This document shows positions 1 through 10,889 of a DNA stretch of 64,000 nucleotides, piece after piece. The stretch's first letter is position 1. Every line of letters begins with the position of its first letter. The stretch is taken from NCBI RefSeq assembly GCF_036323735.1, contig NC_086031.1:32977225-33041224 (forward strand), read 5' to 3'. Position numbers and translations under genes: made by a program. The stretch comes from Rattus norvegicus (Eukaryota; Chordata; Mammalia; Rodentia; Muridae). The notes under the pieces are model-generated. The model did no database searches. It saw only the letters and a program-made list of their open reading frames with translations, and was not told the DNA's origin.

Positions 1-72
1 CCCGAGGGGAAGGATTTGATGAAGACATCCCATTTGCGGCTGAGTGTTCCAAGGTCTCTCACTCTCTTTGTA
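1..72 (-). repeat. L1 (Lx-type) 3'UTR fragment
   Basis: The window opens inside a piece matching 22344-22410, which is the 3'UTR of the old L1 described at 22340. Shared words include GAAGACATCCCATTT and CTCTCTCA. Only about 70 bp is present, so this is a relic cut by the window edge and by the SINE that follows. Confidence 0.6.

Positions 73-77
73 ATATG

Positions 78-262
78 TGGAGGCAGGGTCTTTCAGACAC
101 ACTCGAAGGTCACTCACACTGCTGTTCTGCCATCAGCTTGCTCTGGGGAACCCCTGTCTCTACCTTCTGGGGTTGGCATTACAAGTAGACAACCACACTT
201 GCCTAACATTTATGTCAATTTTTGGAGACCCAATCCTTAGTTCCCATCTTCAGCCAGAGTCA
78..262 (-). repeat. B3-type SINE, diverged
   Basis: The order of blocks is that of a reverse-strand B3/B2-superfamily SINE: GAGGCAGGGTCTTTCAG, then CCTGTCTCTACC, a generic GGGGTTGGCATTACAAG block and a TTTTTGGAGACCCAATCC block. 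The tRNA-like head is missing or unrecognisable. Confidence 0.55.

Positions 263-394
263 TCTCCCACCCCCTTTACCTGGGTTCACTTCCACCCTTC
301 TTCTCCTCCTGGGATGCCCCTAGCACTCATGCTGGATCTCTTACGTCATCCCACAGTCCCGGAGGGACCTCCTTACTGATGCTGATCTTCTGGT
263..394. other. Single-copy stretch
   Basis: No repeat or gene recognised. It holds a CRE/ATF-like word TTACGTCAT at 341-349, which is common by chance and has no other support. Confidence 0.4.

Positions 395-735
395 TTGGGT
401 AGGTTGTTGCTGCTGATGTTGTGGGTTTCGTTTTGAATTGAGGTTTCGTTGTTTGGGTTTGTTTTGGTTGTTGTTGGTTTTGAGTTGAGGTTTGGTTGTT
501 GTTGGTTTGGGTTGGGTTTTGTTTAGCCTTTTTTTTTCCTCTCCATTATTCAGGGAGGCTCTATCTTCAAATCTCATTGAGTCTTTCTCCCATCACCTCC
601 ATGCTGCTTCTGAGCTCATACATTGAGATTTTTTCCTTCATTCGTCTTTTTTTTTTTTCAGTTCTAAAGGTTTGTTCGAAATTTTCCCTTTATTTCTTTG
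701 GCAAGTTTTCTATTTGTTTTTGCTGAGGCTTGACA
395..735. repeat. GT/T-rich low-complexity DNA
   Basis: Irregular runs of GTT, GTTT and GGTTTG to about 535, followed by T-rich DNA with several T9-T12 runs. There is no fixed period. Confidence 0.7.

Positions 736-1110
736 CATTTTGTTTTGAGTGCATTTGTAACTGTCAAGTGCAATTTTGTCGCAGCCATTTGCCTAGACAA
801 GGACATGCCCAGGGCACTGCTACTTTGCCACCCGTAGATGGAAATAGAAGCCAGGTTCCCACTGAGCCTCATTGCTGCTGAGAAGGGTGGGAATTCCGCT
901 TCCTGTATGGCCTTTAATGGCACTGAGAAGAGTCCATAGATGGTAGTGTGAGTCCTGGTTGTCCAAAAAGCCTCTGCTGACACTGCAATGTGAGGGAAGA
1001 TTGGGAGGACCAGGGCTGGGTGGGGATTGATATCCCAGTCCATCTCACCTGTACCATCCAAGAGGGGGCACTGAGGCACCTGTGTCCAAGCCTTGCAATA
1101 ATGGCAGGGT
736..1110. other. Single-copy stretch
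   Basis: I see no repeat, exon or RNA gene. A 157-codon minus-strand frame (690-1163) crosses it but has no recognisable domain and runs into SINE sequence. Confidence 0.5.

Positions 1111-1318
1111 AGGTCTAGGAATGTAGATCCTCCGTGTGCTTGCCTAGCACTCCCAAAGCCCATGATTTGATCCTTAGCACCACATCAACTAGGTACGGTG
1201 TTACAAACCTGGAATCCAAGCATTTGAGAAACAGAACAGGGAGATCTAGAGTTCTGGGCATCCTTGGCTACATAATAAGATCAAGGCCCGTCTGGGCTGC
1301 ACAAGACCCTATAGAAAG
1111..1318 (+). repeat. B4A SINE (ID-B1 composite)
   Basis: An ID-like head (TGCTTGCCTAGCACTCCC, then TTTGATCCTTAGCACCAC) is followed by a B1-like half (TACAAACCTGGAATCCAAGC, CTTGGCTACATAATAAGA). This head-to-tail ID plus B1 order defines B4 elements. It is well diverged, so old. 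Confidence 0.75.

Positions 1319-1330
1319 AAAGGTAGAAAG

Positions 1331-1397
<67 letters not shown>

Positions 1398-1440
1398 AGG
1401 GAGGGAGGGAAGAAGGGAGGGAGGAAGGAAGGAAGGAAGG
1319..1440. repeat. GAAA/GA/GGGA microsatellite
   Basis: A purine array directly at the 3' end of the B4A element: GAAA units, then about 30 GA units, then GGGA and GGAA units. It probably grew from the SINE's A-rich tail. Confidence 0.95.

Positions 1441-1842
1441 TTTATGGACTAAAGACTACCTGCTCCTTGCTCATAGGACTGACGACACAACGTGCCCATG
1501 GTCCTACTCTACAGTGCTTGGTAATCCCTTTCCCAGTATTGCATCTAGAAAGAGTGGGTTTCTGCTTTACCCATTCATTTGTTCATTCATTGTCACCTGT
1601 CCCTGTTTCTGAGCTGGAAGCTTCTTTATCTTTCTGTTTGAGACATAGGACACCAGAAAAAACAAAATCTCAGGAAACTCACCATGTTCTCTCTCACCAA
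1701 CCTGCCTTCTCATCTACACATGTCCGGCTTTATATTTTCTGTGTTGTCATAGTTTGTCTTTAAATGCCCTTGGAAGAAAGAATTGGAGAATTATGTCTAC
1801 TTCATCTTTCTGGGGCTAGAAGTCTCCTCTTACCTCCTGTGT
1441..1842. other. Single-copy stretch
   Basis: About 400 bp with no repeat or coding signature that I recognise. Confidence 0.45.

Positions 1843-2118
1843 TCATGGGGAGGGGCATATGGAGGCCAAAGGTCACTTTTGAGCATCTTCCTCTCATTCG
1901 CCACCTTATTTTTTGAGACAGGGTCTCTCACAGAAGCTGTTCCCATTGGTTCATCTAGGTTGGGTGACCATCTGGCCCCAGAGCTCCTCCTGTATCTGCC
2001 TCCCCAGTGCTGGGATTGCAGGCATACATCTTGTATATGGGCGGAAGGAATCCAAACTCGTGTTTCCATTCATGCATAGCAAACATTTTATCCATTGATC
2101 CATCCCTTTAGCCCCACT
1843..2118 (-). repeat. B3-type SINE
   Basis: Reverse-strand B3 with GAGACAGGGTCTCTCAC, TGCCTCCCCAGTGCTGGG, AATCCAAACTCGTG and the reverse of the tRNA-like head (GATCCATCCCTTTAGCCCC). 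It is nearly complete. The sequence before it (GGAGGCCAAAGGTCA) is also typical of B3/B4 tails. Confidence 0.78.

Positions 2119-2850
2119 CTTCTTTGGATAGGCACCTTTTCTTTCTCCAGTGTTATATTCTTCATGCCACAACTCAGAACTCAATCACTTCTCTGTGAAG
2201 ATGCTGTTGTTTTTGTTTGTCGTTCTTCTTTTTATGATATAAAAGCCAAGAACTATGAGCTTCACATGGCCAGTACCACTGGAATGTTACTGCTTCTAGG
2301 CCTCCCCAGTGGGCAGAACAAGCAAATGTGGGTGTGTATTGTAACCCATGTGTATACGTGCAAGCGAATTTAGCTTGTGTGTGCTCACACACGCGTGTCC
2401 ACATGCGTGCCATGCGTTTGTACTGAAAACCCCAGTATATCGTCACCATGATGTTCTAGCATTTTCTCTTTCATTATTTGTGAGTTTCTTCTCTGAGGAA
2501 ACCTAGCTGTCATTATCTACACTGTATATTCCACCCTGGTATTCAGGTAGAGTTAAACTGTGTACACCTGTATGGGAAATATGTCTACTGAGTCCGAGAC
2601 AATGTTTGTGTGCAGTACTGTTCAACTTAGCCTTTTGGCAGGCAAACAAAACATTGTTTCCCCGAGTCCCTCAGCTTAGCTCTGTGGCCTCCATCTCCTT
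2701 CCGTGTGATTATGTCACTGACTTGTAATGAGGTTTGAGTCACTGCCACATCCTACAGTTCTTCTCGTGTTTCCCCAACTGGTGAGGTTTTCCAGTCTGTA
2801 TAAAGTTCCCCTGAGTGGTGTCTAGTCTTACGGGTTTTACAGGTACCCAA
2119..2850. other. Single-copy stretch
   Basis: About 730 bp without a recognised repeat or gene. A short CA/TG-like patch lies near 2330-2410. Confidence 0.45.

Positions 2851-3180
2851 CTGTCTTGGTTCCGTCCCCTGTTGTTTTAATGACACCTTTTGACAATGGA
2901 CTAAGGCTTTGCTTTTGCTCACAGTTCAAGATACATGGTGGGGAAGTCAAGGCAGCAGGACCTTGTAGTGTCTGGTCACACCGCTTCTATATTCTGGAAA
3001 CAGAGGGACGAATGAATGCACTCTCTCAGCCCCTTCTCTCTGTATTTGCACAGTCCAGAACCCAAGCTAGGAAAGGACTGCAGTGGGGAAGTCATCCCAC
3101 TCAACTAATGTAATCAAGGGAACCCCCATGTGCTCAGAAGGCCCTTATCCTGGGTAAGTGACTCTAGGTCTGCCAAGCTG
2851..3180 (-). 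repeat. URR1-like/RMER-type rodent repeat
   Basis: On the + strand it starts CTGTCTTGGTTCCGTCCCCT, passes GGTGGGGAAGTCAAGGCAGC and ends near GGTAAGTGACTCTAGGTC. The pattern matches a murid medium-reiterated family seen again at 39745. Orientation is as in the other copies of this window. The exact library name needs RepeatMasker. Confidence 0.65.

Positions 3181-3283
3181 CTACTCACATCTGCATCACA
3201 CGGATCAGCACCTCCTCCCAAACAGTCCTCTCCACGATCAGCTTTTCAGCCTGGTTGTTTTAATTTTGCAGATATTATTATGT

Positions 3284-3328
3284 AGTGTGTATGTGTGTGT
3301 GTCTGTCTGTCTGTGTCTCTGTCTCTGT

Positions 3329-3412
<84 letters not shown>
3284..3412. repeat. TG/TCTG/GA compound microsatellite
   Basis: TG and TCTG units followed by about 16 TG and about 24 GA units. 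It abuts a SINE fragment on its right side. Confidence 0.97.

Positions 3413-3413
<1 letters not shown>

Positions 3414-3519
3414 CATTCTCTGCTCCTACCTTCTACCTTCATGTGTGTTCTGGGTATTAAACTCAGGCCATCAGACTTGTGCCGCAAGCACCTTTCCCCA
3501 CTGACCCATCTTACTGGCC
3413..3519 (-). repeat. tRNA-derived SINE fragment (B2/B4 type)
   Basis: Reverse head region: GGTATTAAACTCAGGCCATC, GCAAGCACCTTTCCCCACTG, ACCCATCTTACTGGCC. Only the 5' half of the element remains, joined to the microsatellite. Confidence 0.75.

Positions 3520-3544
3520 ATTATCTCCTTCCTTTTTGGTGCTG

Positions 3545-3648
3545 GACAGTGTGCCATAGTACATACATGTTTATGGTCTCTTTTGGAAGAACATCTGGGT
3601 TGTGCCCACTTCTGGTTGATTTATAAATAAAGCTACTACTAGACATTC
3545..3648 (-). repeat. 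L1 ORF2 fragment, old
   Basis: The words GAAGAACATCTGGGTTGTG and TTATAAATAAAGCTACTACT match the antisense of the ORF2 3' region seen in better form at 15220-15280. About 100 bp remain; there is no open frame. Confidence 0.6.

Positions 3649-3654
3649 CCAAGG

Positions 3655-3842
3655 TCTGGGGAGTTGGCTCAATCAATAAAGTGCTTACCCTACAAGCAGG
3701 AAGACCCAAGTTCCTATTCCCCAGAACCCACATTTTTTTTAAAAAAGAAAGTGTGTGGCAACATGCCTGTAAAGCTGGCACCAAGCAATGTGGACAGGCA
3801 GTCTGCCTAGCCAGGGAGCTCCAGGTTCCGTGAGAATCATGA
3655..3842 (+). repeat. B3 SINE
   Basis: Head GGGGAGTTGGCTCAATCAAT, then AGTTCCTATTCCCCAGAACC, an internal A-rich run (about 3734-3748), then GGCAACATGCCTGTAAAGC and GAGCTCCAGGTTCCGTGAGA. The order of blocks is that of B3. 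Confidence 0.75.

Positions 3843-3861
3843 GAATCGCTGTTTCAAAAAG

Positions 3862-4040
3862 GATAGCCGAAATAGCTCAGTGGGGAAAGGTGCTTGCCAC
3901 CAAGCCTAGGGAGCTGTCCTTGGTTTCTGGGAATCGACTAGGACACAGTGGAAGGAGAGAACTGACACCTACAAGTTGTTCTCTGACCCTCTGCACACCC
4001 ATACACAGACAGATAAACAAATAAACAAAGAACACAATTT
3862..4040 (+). repeat. B2 SINE, diverged
   Basis: The head GCCGAAATAGCTCAGTGGGG is followed by GGTTTCTGGGAATCGACTAG and an A-rich tail with AAATAAACAAAG. Pol III A/B box positions are present but mutated. Confidence 0.65.

Positions 4041-4072
4041 TAAAACGTCTTTTGAGAAATCGTTTTCGTGAG

Positions 4073-4410
4073 CGTCCTAGTTGGGATTTCCACTGCTGTG
4101 AAGAGACATCGTGGCCAAGGCAGCTCTTATAAAGGTAAACATTGAATTGGGGCTGGCTTACAGGTTCAGAGGTTCAGTCCATTATCATCAAGGCAGGAAG
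4201 CATGGCAGTGTCCAGGCAGGCATGGTGCTAGAGAAGCAGAGAATTCTACATCTTGTTCTGAAGGCAAACAGGAGAAGTTTGTCTTCTAGAAAGCGAGGAG
4301 GAGGGTCTCAAAGCCCACCCCCACAGTGACACACCTCCTCCAACAAGGCCACACCTCCTAATAGTGCCACTCCCTGGGCCAAGCATATTCAAACCACCAC
4401 ATTCCACTCC
4073..4410 (-). repeat. URR1-like rodent repeat
   Basis: The + strand reads GTCCTAGTTGGGATTTCCAC ... GAATTGGGGCTGGCTTACAG ... GTGACACACCTCCTCCAACA ... CAAACCACCACA. This roughly 330-bp unit recurs at 24830, 46533, 48728, 50505, 51582 and 53482. From memory it corresponds to URR1 (non-autonomous hAT-like). Here it runs directly into the long internal part at 4411, so the short copies may be terminal segments of a longer family. Confidence 0.7.

Positions 4411-5656
4411 ATGGCCTCCATAGACTTTTTCAAACACATGGAGGACATAACCTACCCATAGCATAATAAAAAATACATTTAGTCCAACTTCTAAAGTTCC
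4501 CATAGTCTGTCCCAGTTTCCATGATGTTTAAAAGTCCAAAGTTCAGTCACTTCTGAGATTCATCCAATTGCTTAACTGTAGTCCCCCATTAAATCAAAAT
4601 CAAAGAGCAGATCACATACCTTCAACATCACAGGATATAGTGAGGAAATTCTAGACAAAAGCAAGACCAAAAACCAGGTTGGCAAACTCCAAACTCTATG
4701 TCCATGTCGATGTCAAAACTCTCATCAGATCTCCAACTCCTTTCTGCTTTGTTGACTGCAACAAACTTCTTTCTCCTGGGCTGGCTCCACTCCCTGTTAG
4801 CAGCTTTCCTCAGCAGACATCCTGTGGCTTTGCATCTCTAACATCTTGAGGTATTCAAGCAACTTCACTTCACAGCCTCATGTTCCAGTGTCTGGGATCC
4901 ACATGATCTTCTGGTCTCCAAAGGGCTGGCATCATTTGTCCAACTCTGACCTCTGCAGCACTCTAGGCTCTGGTTGACTTCACTCCACTGCTGCTGCTCT
5001 TCTTGGTGGTCATCCTATGGTACTGGCATCTCTAACATGCTGGGGTTTCTCATTGTAACTAGGCTACACCAATAGCCTCTTATAGGCTCTCTTCATGATG
5101 CCAAGCCTCAACTTCTTTGCATGACCCCTTCAGTCCTGGGCCATCAATTGCAACTGAGGCTGTACCTTTACCAATGGCCTTCTGTGACCTCTCCCAGTGC
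5201 CAAGCCTCAGCTGCTCTCCATGACCCCCTCATCCTTCAAAACCAGTACCACCTGGTGACTCTTACACATTACCAAGTACAGCTGCAGCACGAGGTACAAC
5301 CTTGGCTACCTCTGAGACACAGCTTCTTCGTGCTTTCAGAAAACACATCCCAGAAGATTTTGTCTCAGTGATGCTGGTCTCCTCTTAATCACCACTAATT
5401 TCTTAGCTCCAGCTAACCAGTATCAACTGTCCCAGTAGCCTCCTTCTACTATTAATTCTAAAGCCAGAGCTACATGGCCAAAGCTGTCAGAGTTCTGCTG
5501 CTTGCAGGAGCTGGAACATGGGCCCCTTGTTCTACTACATTATCACCAGCTTTCTGTTCCAACTCCTTCACTGTCTACACTTGGACGGTGAGAGACTCCT
5601 TGAGGAAGCATCATCTCTACAGTGACCTGGAGGATGCACAGGAGTTACATAGGTGA
4411..5656 (-). repeat. Long-form rodent repeat, internal part (copy 1)
   Basis: Continues from the URR1-like unit and shares many words with 23730-24830 and 49047-50385: GACTTCACTCCACTGCTGCT, TTGGTGGTCATCC, CATGACCCCTTCAGTCCTGG, CTCAGTGATGCTGGTCTCC. 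No open frame longer than 84 codons is present. I do not recognise a polymerase or transposase. Its library name is uncertain (RMER-like). Confidence 0.7.

Positions 5657-5804
5657 CGTGAATTAGATCAAAAGCCAATGACACAGCCGTGTGTGCATGT
5701 GTGTGTATGAAAATCTCATAATGAAACCCATTCCTATGTATGGTATTCTAAAAAACCAATAAATTAATAAATTAGAGAAAGAGAGAGAGGCAAGATGAAG
5801 AGAC
5657..5804. other. AT-rich stretch with short GA run
   Basis: Contains AAATTAATAAATTAGAG and a short GA run at 5773-5791. It is possibly the tail of a lost SINE. Confidence 0.35.

Positions 5805-6069
5805 CTGAGTACTTCAATTGATCTGAATGCAATTCCTAGAACTCATGTTAAAAAACAAACAACAAAACAAGCATGGTGGTGTGTGTTTATAAACCTGATT
5901 CTGAGGGAAGTGGGAAACAAAGCTCAGGAGCTTGTTAGACAGCCATCCCAGTCTTCTTGGTAAGATCCAGGCCAGTGGGAGACCCTGTCTCAGAAAACCA
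6001 GGAATGAGAGCTGAATCCGTCCTCTGGTGTCCATACCCATGTACAATATGGATATGTAACCCCCACCTC

Positions 6070-6071
<2 letters not shown>
5805..6071 (+). repeat. B3 SINE
   Basis: Contains GACCTGAGTACTTCAATTGA, CAAGCATGGTGGTGTGTGTT, TCCAGGCCAGTGGGAGACCC and TGTCTCAGAAAACCA in B3 order. The A-rich joint lies at 5850-5868. Confidence 0.75.

Positions 6072-6110
<39 letters not shown>
6072..6110. repeat. GA microsatellite
   Basis: About 19 GA units at the 3' end of the B3 element. Confidence 0.97.

Positions 6111-6115
<5 letters not shown>

Positions 6116-6838
6116 TCTGTAATGTGTGCACACACACATACAAAAGAAAGAAAAAGAAAGGCCATGAAAGGTCACCCTAGAGGAAGGGAAGAACCCGCAC
6201 AAGTACCTGGAAACAAGATGGCTCAGGCTGGAGGGACCACTGTGAGAGCCCTGGAGCCCAGCTGTGGAACTGCCCCTGTGGTTGGGACTGACGCCTCCTG
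6301 CTCCTCTGTCCGCTGTCCTCTCGGAGCAGCTTCTATGATGGAGCAGCTTCCTCATGTCTTCCTTCTTTATATTCCATGCATTTCTCAAAGCACCATGTAT
6401 GATTTGTTGCGACCTTCACACCCAGTGGAGCAACATGGCACCAGATAAGGTCCGCTTGACCCTCTAGTGGCTGGGCTTGGCTTGCTTCCGACTTGGCTGC
6501 TCACCTCGGATCCCTAGGGGTCCCTTCTTTGCCTCATCCTGATGCCCTCAGCTCTCCTCTGTGACGTGGGGCCTGTTGGTCATTCATCAAGGAGGCTGAG
6601 CATCTCAGGAGCCCTCCCATACCCAGTTCTGCCTGTACCCACCCTGAGCACCATCATCCTGGACAGACCTTCGTGCAGTTGGAAGGCTCTGCCCAGTGAA
6701 GTCCAGAGCAAGAACAGCAGACCCCACCGTCACTGTTCTCCTTTGCTTTCACATGTACTTCAAAGTGCCTGTCCCTTTGCAGTGCCTCCCCCAGATTCCT
6801 CTCTAAGCCAGGCCCAGGTCTCTCACAGGGATGCTGAG
6111..6838. other. Single-copy stretch
   Basis: About 730 bp with moderate GC and no recognised repeat. A 180-codon + frame starts at 6542 but ends in the CA array and shows no domain. 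Confidence 0.45.

Positions 6839-6990
6839 GCAGACAGACAGACAGACAGACAGACAGACACACACACACACACACACACACACAAAACACA
6901 TACATACAACATACACACAACACACACACACACACACACACAAAACACATATATACAACATACACACAACACACACACACACACACACAC
6839..6990. repeat. CAGA/CA compound microsatellite
   Basis: CAGA units followed by CA arrays. A phrase with AAAACACATA and CAACATACACACAACAC occurs twice about 60 bp apart, so there is a small higher-order duplication. Confidence 0.97.

Positions 6991-7318
6991 CTATTCTTGC
7001 TTTTCCCTCTCTCCCTTTCCCTTCCCCCAACAACCTTCTAGTGCACTCCCTGTTGAGGTACTGTGTCCTTCCAGGGCTTTTTAGGCTCTTTCGGGGGTGC
7101 CTAACTTTCTTGACGTAGTGGCATGATGATTCTGGTCATCGAATGTGTTGGGCTGCATTCACAGCTGTCCTAGGACGAGGACTGGACATGCCTGGAAGTC
7201 ATCTTTTTCTAGAGGCCTTGCAAGTCTGTTGACTCTGGCCCACCCACCTGTACAGCCCTGCCCAGACTGTGTTTGATGTCTCCTTCTACTCTGGGCTTGT
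7301 CAGTTTCTCTGTCATTGC
6991..7318. other. Single-copy stretch
   Basis: No repeat, exon or RNA gene recognised. Confidence 0.45.

Positions 7319-7640
7319 ATAACCGATTCCCACAAAGGTTAGGAGCTAAAAACAACACTGAGCACTGATTATTTCACACAGTTCCTGAGGGACAGGAATT
7401 CGGGAGCGGCTGAGCCGGGTGGTTCTGGCTTCTGGCTCCTGTGGCCTTAGCAGAGAGACCGGTAGGCCACACCGCACTGTGGGAAGGTGAGACAGCTGGG
7501 GTGTCTCTCAGGAAAGCCAGTCAGAGGACACTGTTCCTCTCAGCTTTCCTTCAGGCTTGGAGACCTGAAGAGGAAGAGGCCACACAACAAAGAAGGCAAA
7601 TTTGTGAGAAAAAAATGAAAGGATTTTACATAGCAGAGCA
7319..7640. repeat. Possible ancient mammalian repeat relic
   Basis: The text CATAACCGATTCCCACAAAG, TAAAAACAACACTGAGCAC, TCACACAGTTCCTGAGG and GAATTCGGGAGCGGCTGAG resembles an old mammalian DNA-transposon relic, in which ACAAC and TCTCACAGTT blocks recur. 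The resemblance is from memory and weak. It could equally be single-copy DNA. Confidence 0.3.

Positions 7641-7677
7641 GTGTTTAGCAGCAACCGGCTGAGATTGAAGTAATTGG

Positions 7678-7756
7678 GAGGGCTCTGGGTAAAGATCAGT
7701 CAGCAGAGTCCTTGCCTCCCGTGTACAGAGCCCAACATCATATAAACCTGTCACAA
7678..7756 (+). repeat. ID/B4-like SINE head fragment
   Basis: GGGCTCTGGGTAAAGATCAG, TCCTTGCCTCCCGTG and CAGAGCCCAACATCAT line up loosely with the ID/B4 head. It is followed by a short GA run at 7757-7770. Confidence 0.4.

Positions 7757-8480
7757 AGAGAGAGAGAGAGATGGGGCAGGGGGTGGAGGGTGGTTGAGAG
7801 AAAGGAAAGGAAAGGAGACCCCACCCATTCAAAAACAGGGGTCAGTCCCCTGTAGCCTCTTGTTCCCACGGTGATTGGAAGAGCCCTAACTTCAGTTCTT
7901 TTGGGCCCCCAGGCCACCGTCCACCCTGAGTCTGTCTGACCAGCATGAAGGTCTACAACCCTAACATGCCATTTCTCAGGAGGTCACTTTGAGACAGAGG
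8001 AAAATTCTCTGCAGGAATGGGAGCAGACCCGACGCCTCCCAAATCCCTCTAGGCTAGGACCCGTCCTGTTCACTTGCCTCTCTGGGTGCTGGATTAGTGG
8101 AGCGGGCCAGGGCCTCCATCAGGAGCTGAGCTGTACTGTGGAGTTTAGGAGTGCCTGCTAAGGCCAAGGGACCAGCTGCCCAGTGTCACACATATGCCGA
8201 GCGCCTCAATAAAAGGCCCTAGATGATGCATACCCAGATGTCAGGGACCACAGACACCAGGAAAGACACACGGCCACTGACTCTGGGGGAGTGGGCCACC
8301 TCATTGTGATCAGCAGAGACTTGAGACTTCAGACCCCTGGAAGAAGGGAATAGATATAGCTGATAGGATGGGGGTGATTAGAACACCTACTCTGATGGTG
8401 TGGCCTGCATTGATTTTTATGCTATGAAGATGACACATTACAGTATAAGGCAAGGTTTAACAAAGTTGGGGTGGAGGAAG
7757..8480. other. Mostly single-copy stretch
   Basis: Apart from the GA run at its left edge and a purine patch near 7795-7820, I see no repeat or gene. The 100-bp block at 8160-8260 is GC-moderate and carries a CAATAAA word, with no polyadenylation context. 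Confidence 0.4.

Positions 8481-8626
8481 GGCTGAGCATGGTGGTGCAC
8501 ACCTTTGATCCCAGTACTTGGGAGGCAGAGGAAGAAGGCAGGTCTTTGTGAGTTCCAGACCAGCCTGGTCTATATGGTAAATCCCAGGCCAACCGTGGCT
8601 AGTGACGTAGTGAGACTCTCTTCCCC
8481..8626 (+). repeat. B1 SINE
   Basis: Clear B1 order: GAGCATGGTGGTGCACACCT, TTGATCCCAGTACTTGGGAG, GTGAGTTCCAGACCAGCCTG, GTAGTGAGACTCTC. B1 derives from 7SL RNA. The Pol III A box region is intact in outline. Confidence 0.9.

Positions 8627-8671
8627 CATCTCTCCTCCCAAAAAGAGGAAGTAAAGAAAAAAGTGATCAAA

Positions 8672-8905
8672 AGCTGGGGAGAGGTGGTTCTGTGTGCAAA
8701 GCACCTGCTGAGTAGGCATGAGGACCTGAGTTCAGGTTCCAGAACCCACGTATGAGCTGCTCATGGTGGCACACATGTGTGATCCGTGCACTCCATGCTG
8801 CCCTTGAAAGACAGAGATAGGAGAATCCACAAAAGCTCTCAGGCCAGCTAGCTTGGCCTTTGTAGAGGTGAGCAAGAGACCCTGTCTCAAACCAGGTAAG
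8901 GAGAA
8672..8905 (+). repeat. B3 SINE
   Basis: Head CTGGGGAGAGGTGGTTCTG, then GACCTGAGTTCAGGTTCCAG, GCTCATGGTGGCACACATGT and GAGCAAGAGACCCTGTCTCA, which is the full B3 order. Confidence 0.85.

Positions 8906-8935
8906 GACTCAGACCCAAGGTCCTCTTATGACCTC

Positions 8936-9064
8936 CCCAACACATGCACTCACAAGCTGTGTACACACACATGACGTGCACATTCACACAGAGACTAACA
9001 TGTACATGCACAGGTGCACACATTCACACACACATACACATACATGCACACATGCACACACTAG
8936..9064. repeat. CA-rich degenerate array
   Basis: Imperfect CA, CATA and CACATG units forming the decayed tail of the B3 element. Confidence 0.85.

Positions 9065-9499
9065 AGTTTCCTGGTTGGTCTTCTCTGCTCTCATACCCAC
9101 CCAAACATGCAACTACAGCCTCCAGGCTTACTGGTGCCATCCCGTTGACATCCATGGCCAAAGCTGCTGTCTCTGCATAACCTCAGCATCCCTGCCATCA
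9201 GGATCCCTGGGACCCAGGAGCATACAGACTATGTTTCTCCCAGACTCCTCATCAAAGCTTCTTACCTAACTCATCCTGCTTACCCTGGTGGCTTTGACAG
9301 TGTCTACACCAGGGTGCCGTCCCCACCTGCCTCTATAGCAGCCCAGGTAACCAATGGGACCCCTGGTATCTGGTTTGACTACTACATCTGGCTACCAGAC
9401 CAGAATGTCACCAAGAAACCTAAGGTGCTCTGAGCTTCTGCGAATAACTGCTCACTACTGTAACTCAATATAATTATCCCCATTTTGGTTTACTTTAGT
9065..9499. other. Single-copy stretch
   Basis: No repeat recognised. It contains CAGCCCAGGTAACCAATG (near 9340), which has a splice-donor-like core but no partner acceptor or open frame. Confidence 0.4.

Positions 9500-9735
9500 T
9501 TGTTATTTCGTATCTGGAGCAGGGTTCAATGTAGTTCAGGTTAACTTACAACTTGTTATATAGCCAAGGATGGCTTTGAACTCCTTATCTTTCATCCCCT
9601 ACTTTCCAAGTACTGAGATTACAGTCTTGTGCCACCGTGCCTGGTTTCTGAGGTGCTGGGATGGAACCCAGGGCTTCATATATGCTTGCTTGGCGAGCAC
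9701 TTTCACCCACCAAGCTACACCCGCAGCTCTGTTTC
9500..9735 (-). repeat. B4 SINE (B1 + ID), reverse
   Basis: The + strand shows the reverse B1 part (TATATAGCCAAGGATGGC, TTTGAACTCC, TACTGAGATTACAGTC) followed by the reverse ID part (GGATGGAACCCAGGGCTTCA, GCTTGCTTGGCGAGCAC). Confidence 0.85.

Positions 9736-10012
9736 TCTCACATTTTAGTCAGTCTCTTCCAGGAAGCCGCCCTCTCATTGTAAGAGGCACCACCATAGCA
9801 GAGGCAGACATTTTCAGAAGGCCATCCATCCCAGAGGACACACAGGTTCACAGGTGTTTGCCAGTCTCTCTGATGAAGCCAGTGCTCATGACAACAGCCA
9901 TGAGGTTCTCCTTTGGCTTTCCATGGAAATTCAGTGGCTTTCAACTGATCCTTTCTGGCATCAGACTGACAACAGGGCAAGCACAAAGACCGACTTTACC
10001 TACTAGGTAAAA
9736..10012. other. Single-copy stretch
   Basis: No repeat or gene recognised. Confidence 0.45.

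Positions 10013-10060
10013 CCCAACACACATACACACAAACACAAACACAAACACAAACACACATAC
10013..10060. repeat. CA/CAAA microsatellite
   Basis: Short array of CA and ACAAAC units. Confidence 0.9.

Positions 10061-10800
10061 CCAGGGGCCTCTTCTCCAACTTAAAAAGCTCCAGGAGGCA
10101 GGACTGAGGCAGGGAGATCACAGTGGATACTAACAAGGTGTCAGTGTCACCTGTGAAAGATGCTTCCTGTGACTCCAAGGGCAGCAGGTCAGTGGCCAGC
10201 AAGGGAGAGGCTGCAAATGCCGTGTGCCTCACTAGCCCAGCCACCAGGCGGCTAGCCACTTGCCTCCTCCAGCTGGATCCTATATCATTGCTCCCCATCT
10301 CCACCCACTCCAGACCATAGCTCGGACATGATGTGGCTACCTGGTAAGTCTCTGTCAGGCCCTCTTCATCAGGGATCCCTTGGGGAAGGGTACCCCATGC
10401 TACAGACTTGCTGCAGGGAACCTGGCACAGTGTTCCCCTGATCAACTTGATCCATTTCTACTTTGAGGTACAGTTCATGCTAGGAGTCTTTCCTCCTTCC
10501 CTGGGCATGCTCGTGCCCAGACGATGCTCAAAGAGAGTTCTGGGTAGTTTTGTTTCTGGAGCTCTGGACCCCCATCTTACCTGAAGCTACTAGGAGTTCA
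10601 CGGTCAGGGCCCTTGAGGAATGTTAGAGAGCTCAGCAGTGCTGGGCAGGTCCTTTTCATGGAGATATCTGAAGCTTCTAATTAATTACCAGAGCAGCATA
10701 TAGTCAGTATAGGGAAAAAGAGAAGAAAAAAAGAAAAAAGATTGGCAAAACACAGACAAACAAAACCAAAATAAAATATGATGAACATCACTGGAATAGC

Positions 10801-10803
<3 letters not shown>
10061..10803. other. Single-copy stretch
   Basis: About 740 bp without a recognised repeat, apart from an A-rich patch at 10710-10745. A 65-codon + frame (10123-10320) is followed by a good donor-like site CTGGTAAGT near 10342. I found no matching acceptor and no homology, so I do not call an exon. Confidence 0.4.

Positions 10804-10867
<64 letters not shown>

Positions 10868-10880
10868 GACAGAGACAGAG
10804..10880. repeat. TG/GA microsatellite
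   Basis: About 16 TG units followed by GA and GACA units. Confidence 0.97.

Positions 10881-10889
10881 AGAATGGGT

Noticed and set aside
395..535. Interstitial telomere-like repeat
   Set aside because: GGTTTG and GTTT units are irregular; no TTAGGG array.
690..1163. 157-codon minus-strand ORF
   Set aside because: It begins in a B4 SINE, ends in T-rich DNA and shows no domain.
10342..10350. Splice donor of an exon at 10123-10341
   Set aside because: Good donor-like consensus but no acceptor, no homology, and such words are frequent; the same applies to 17360 and 32546.
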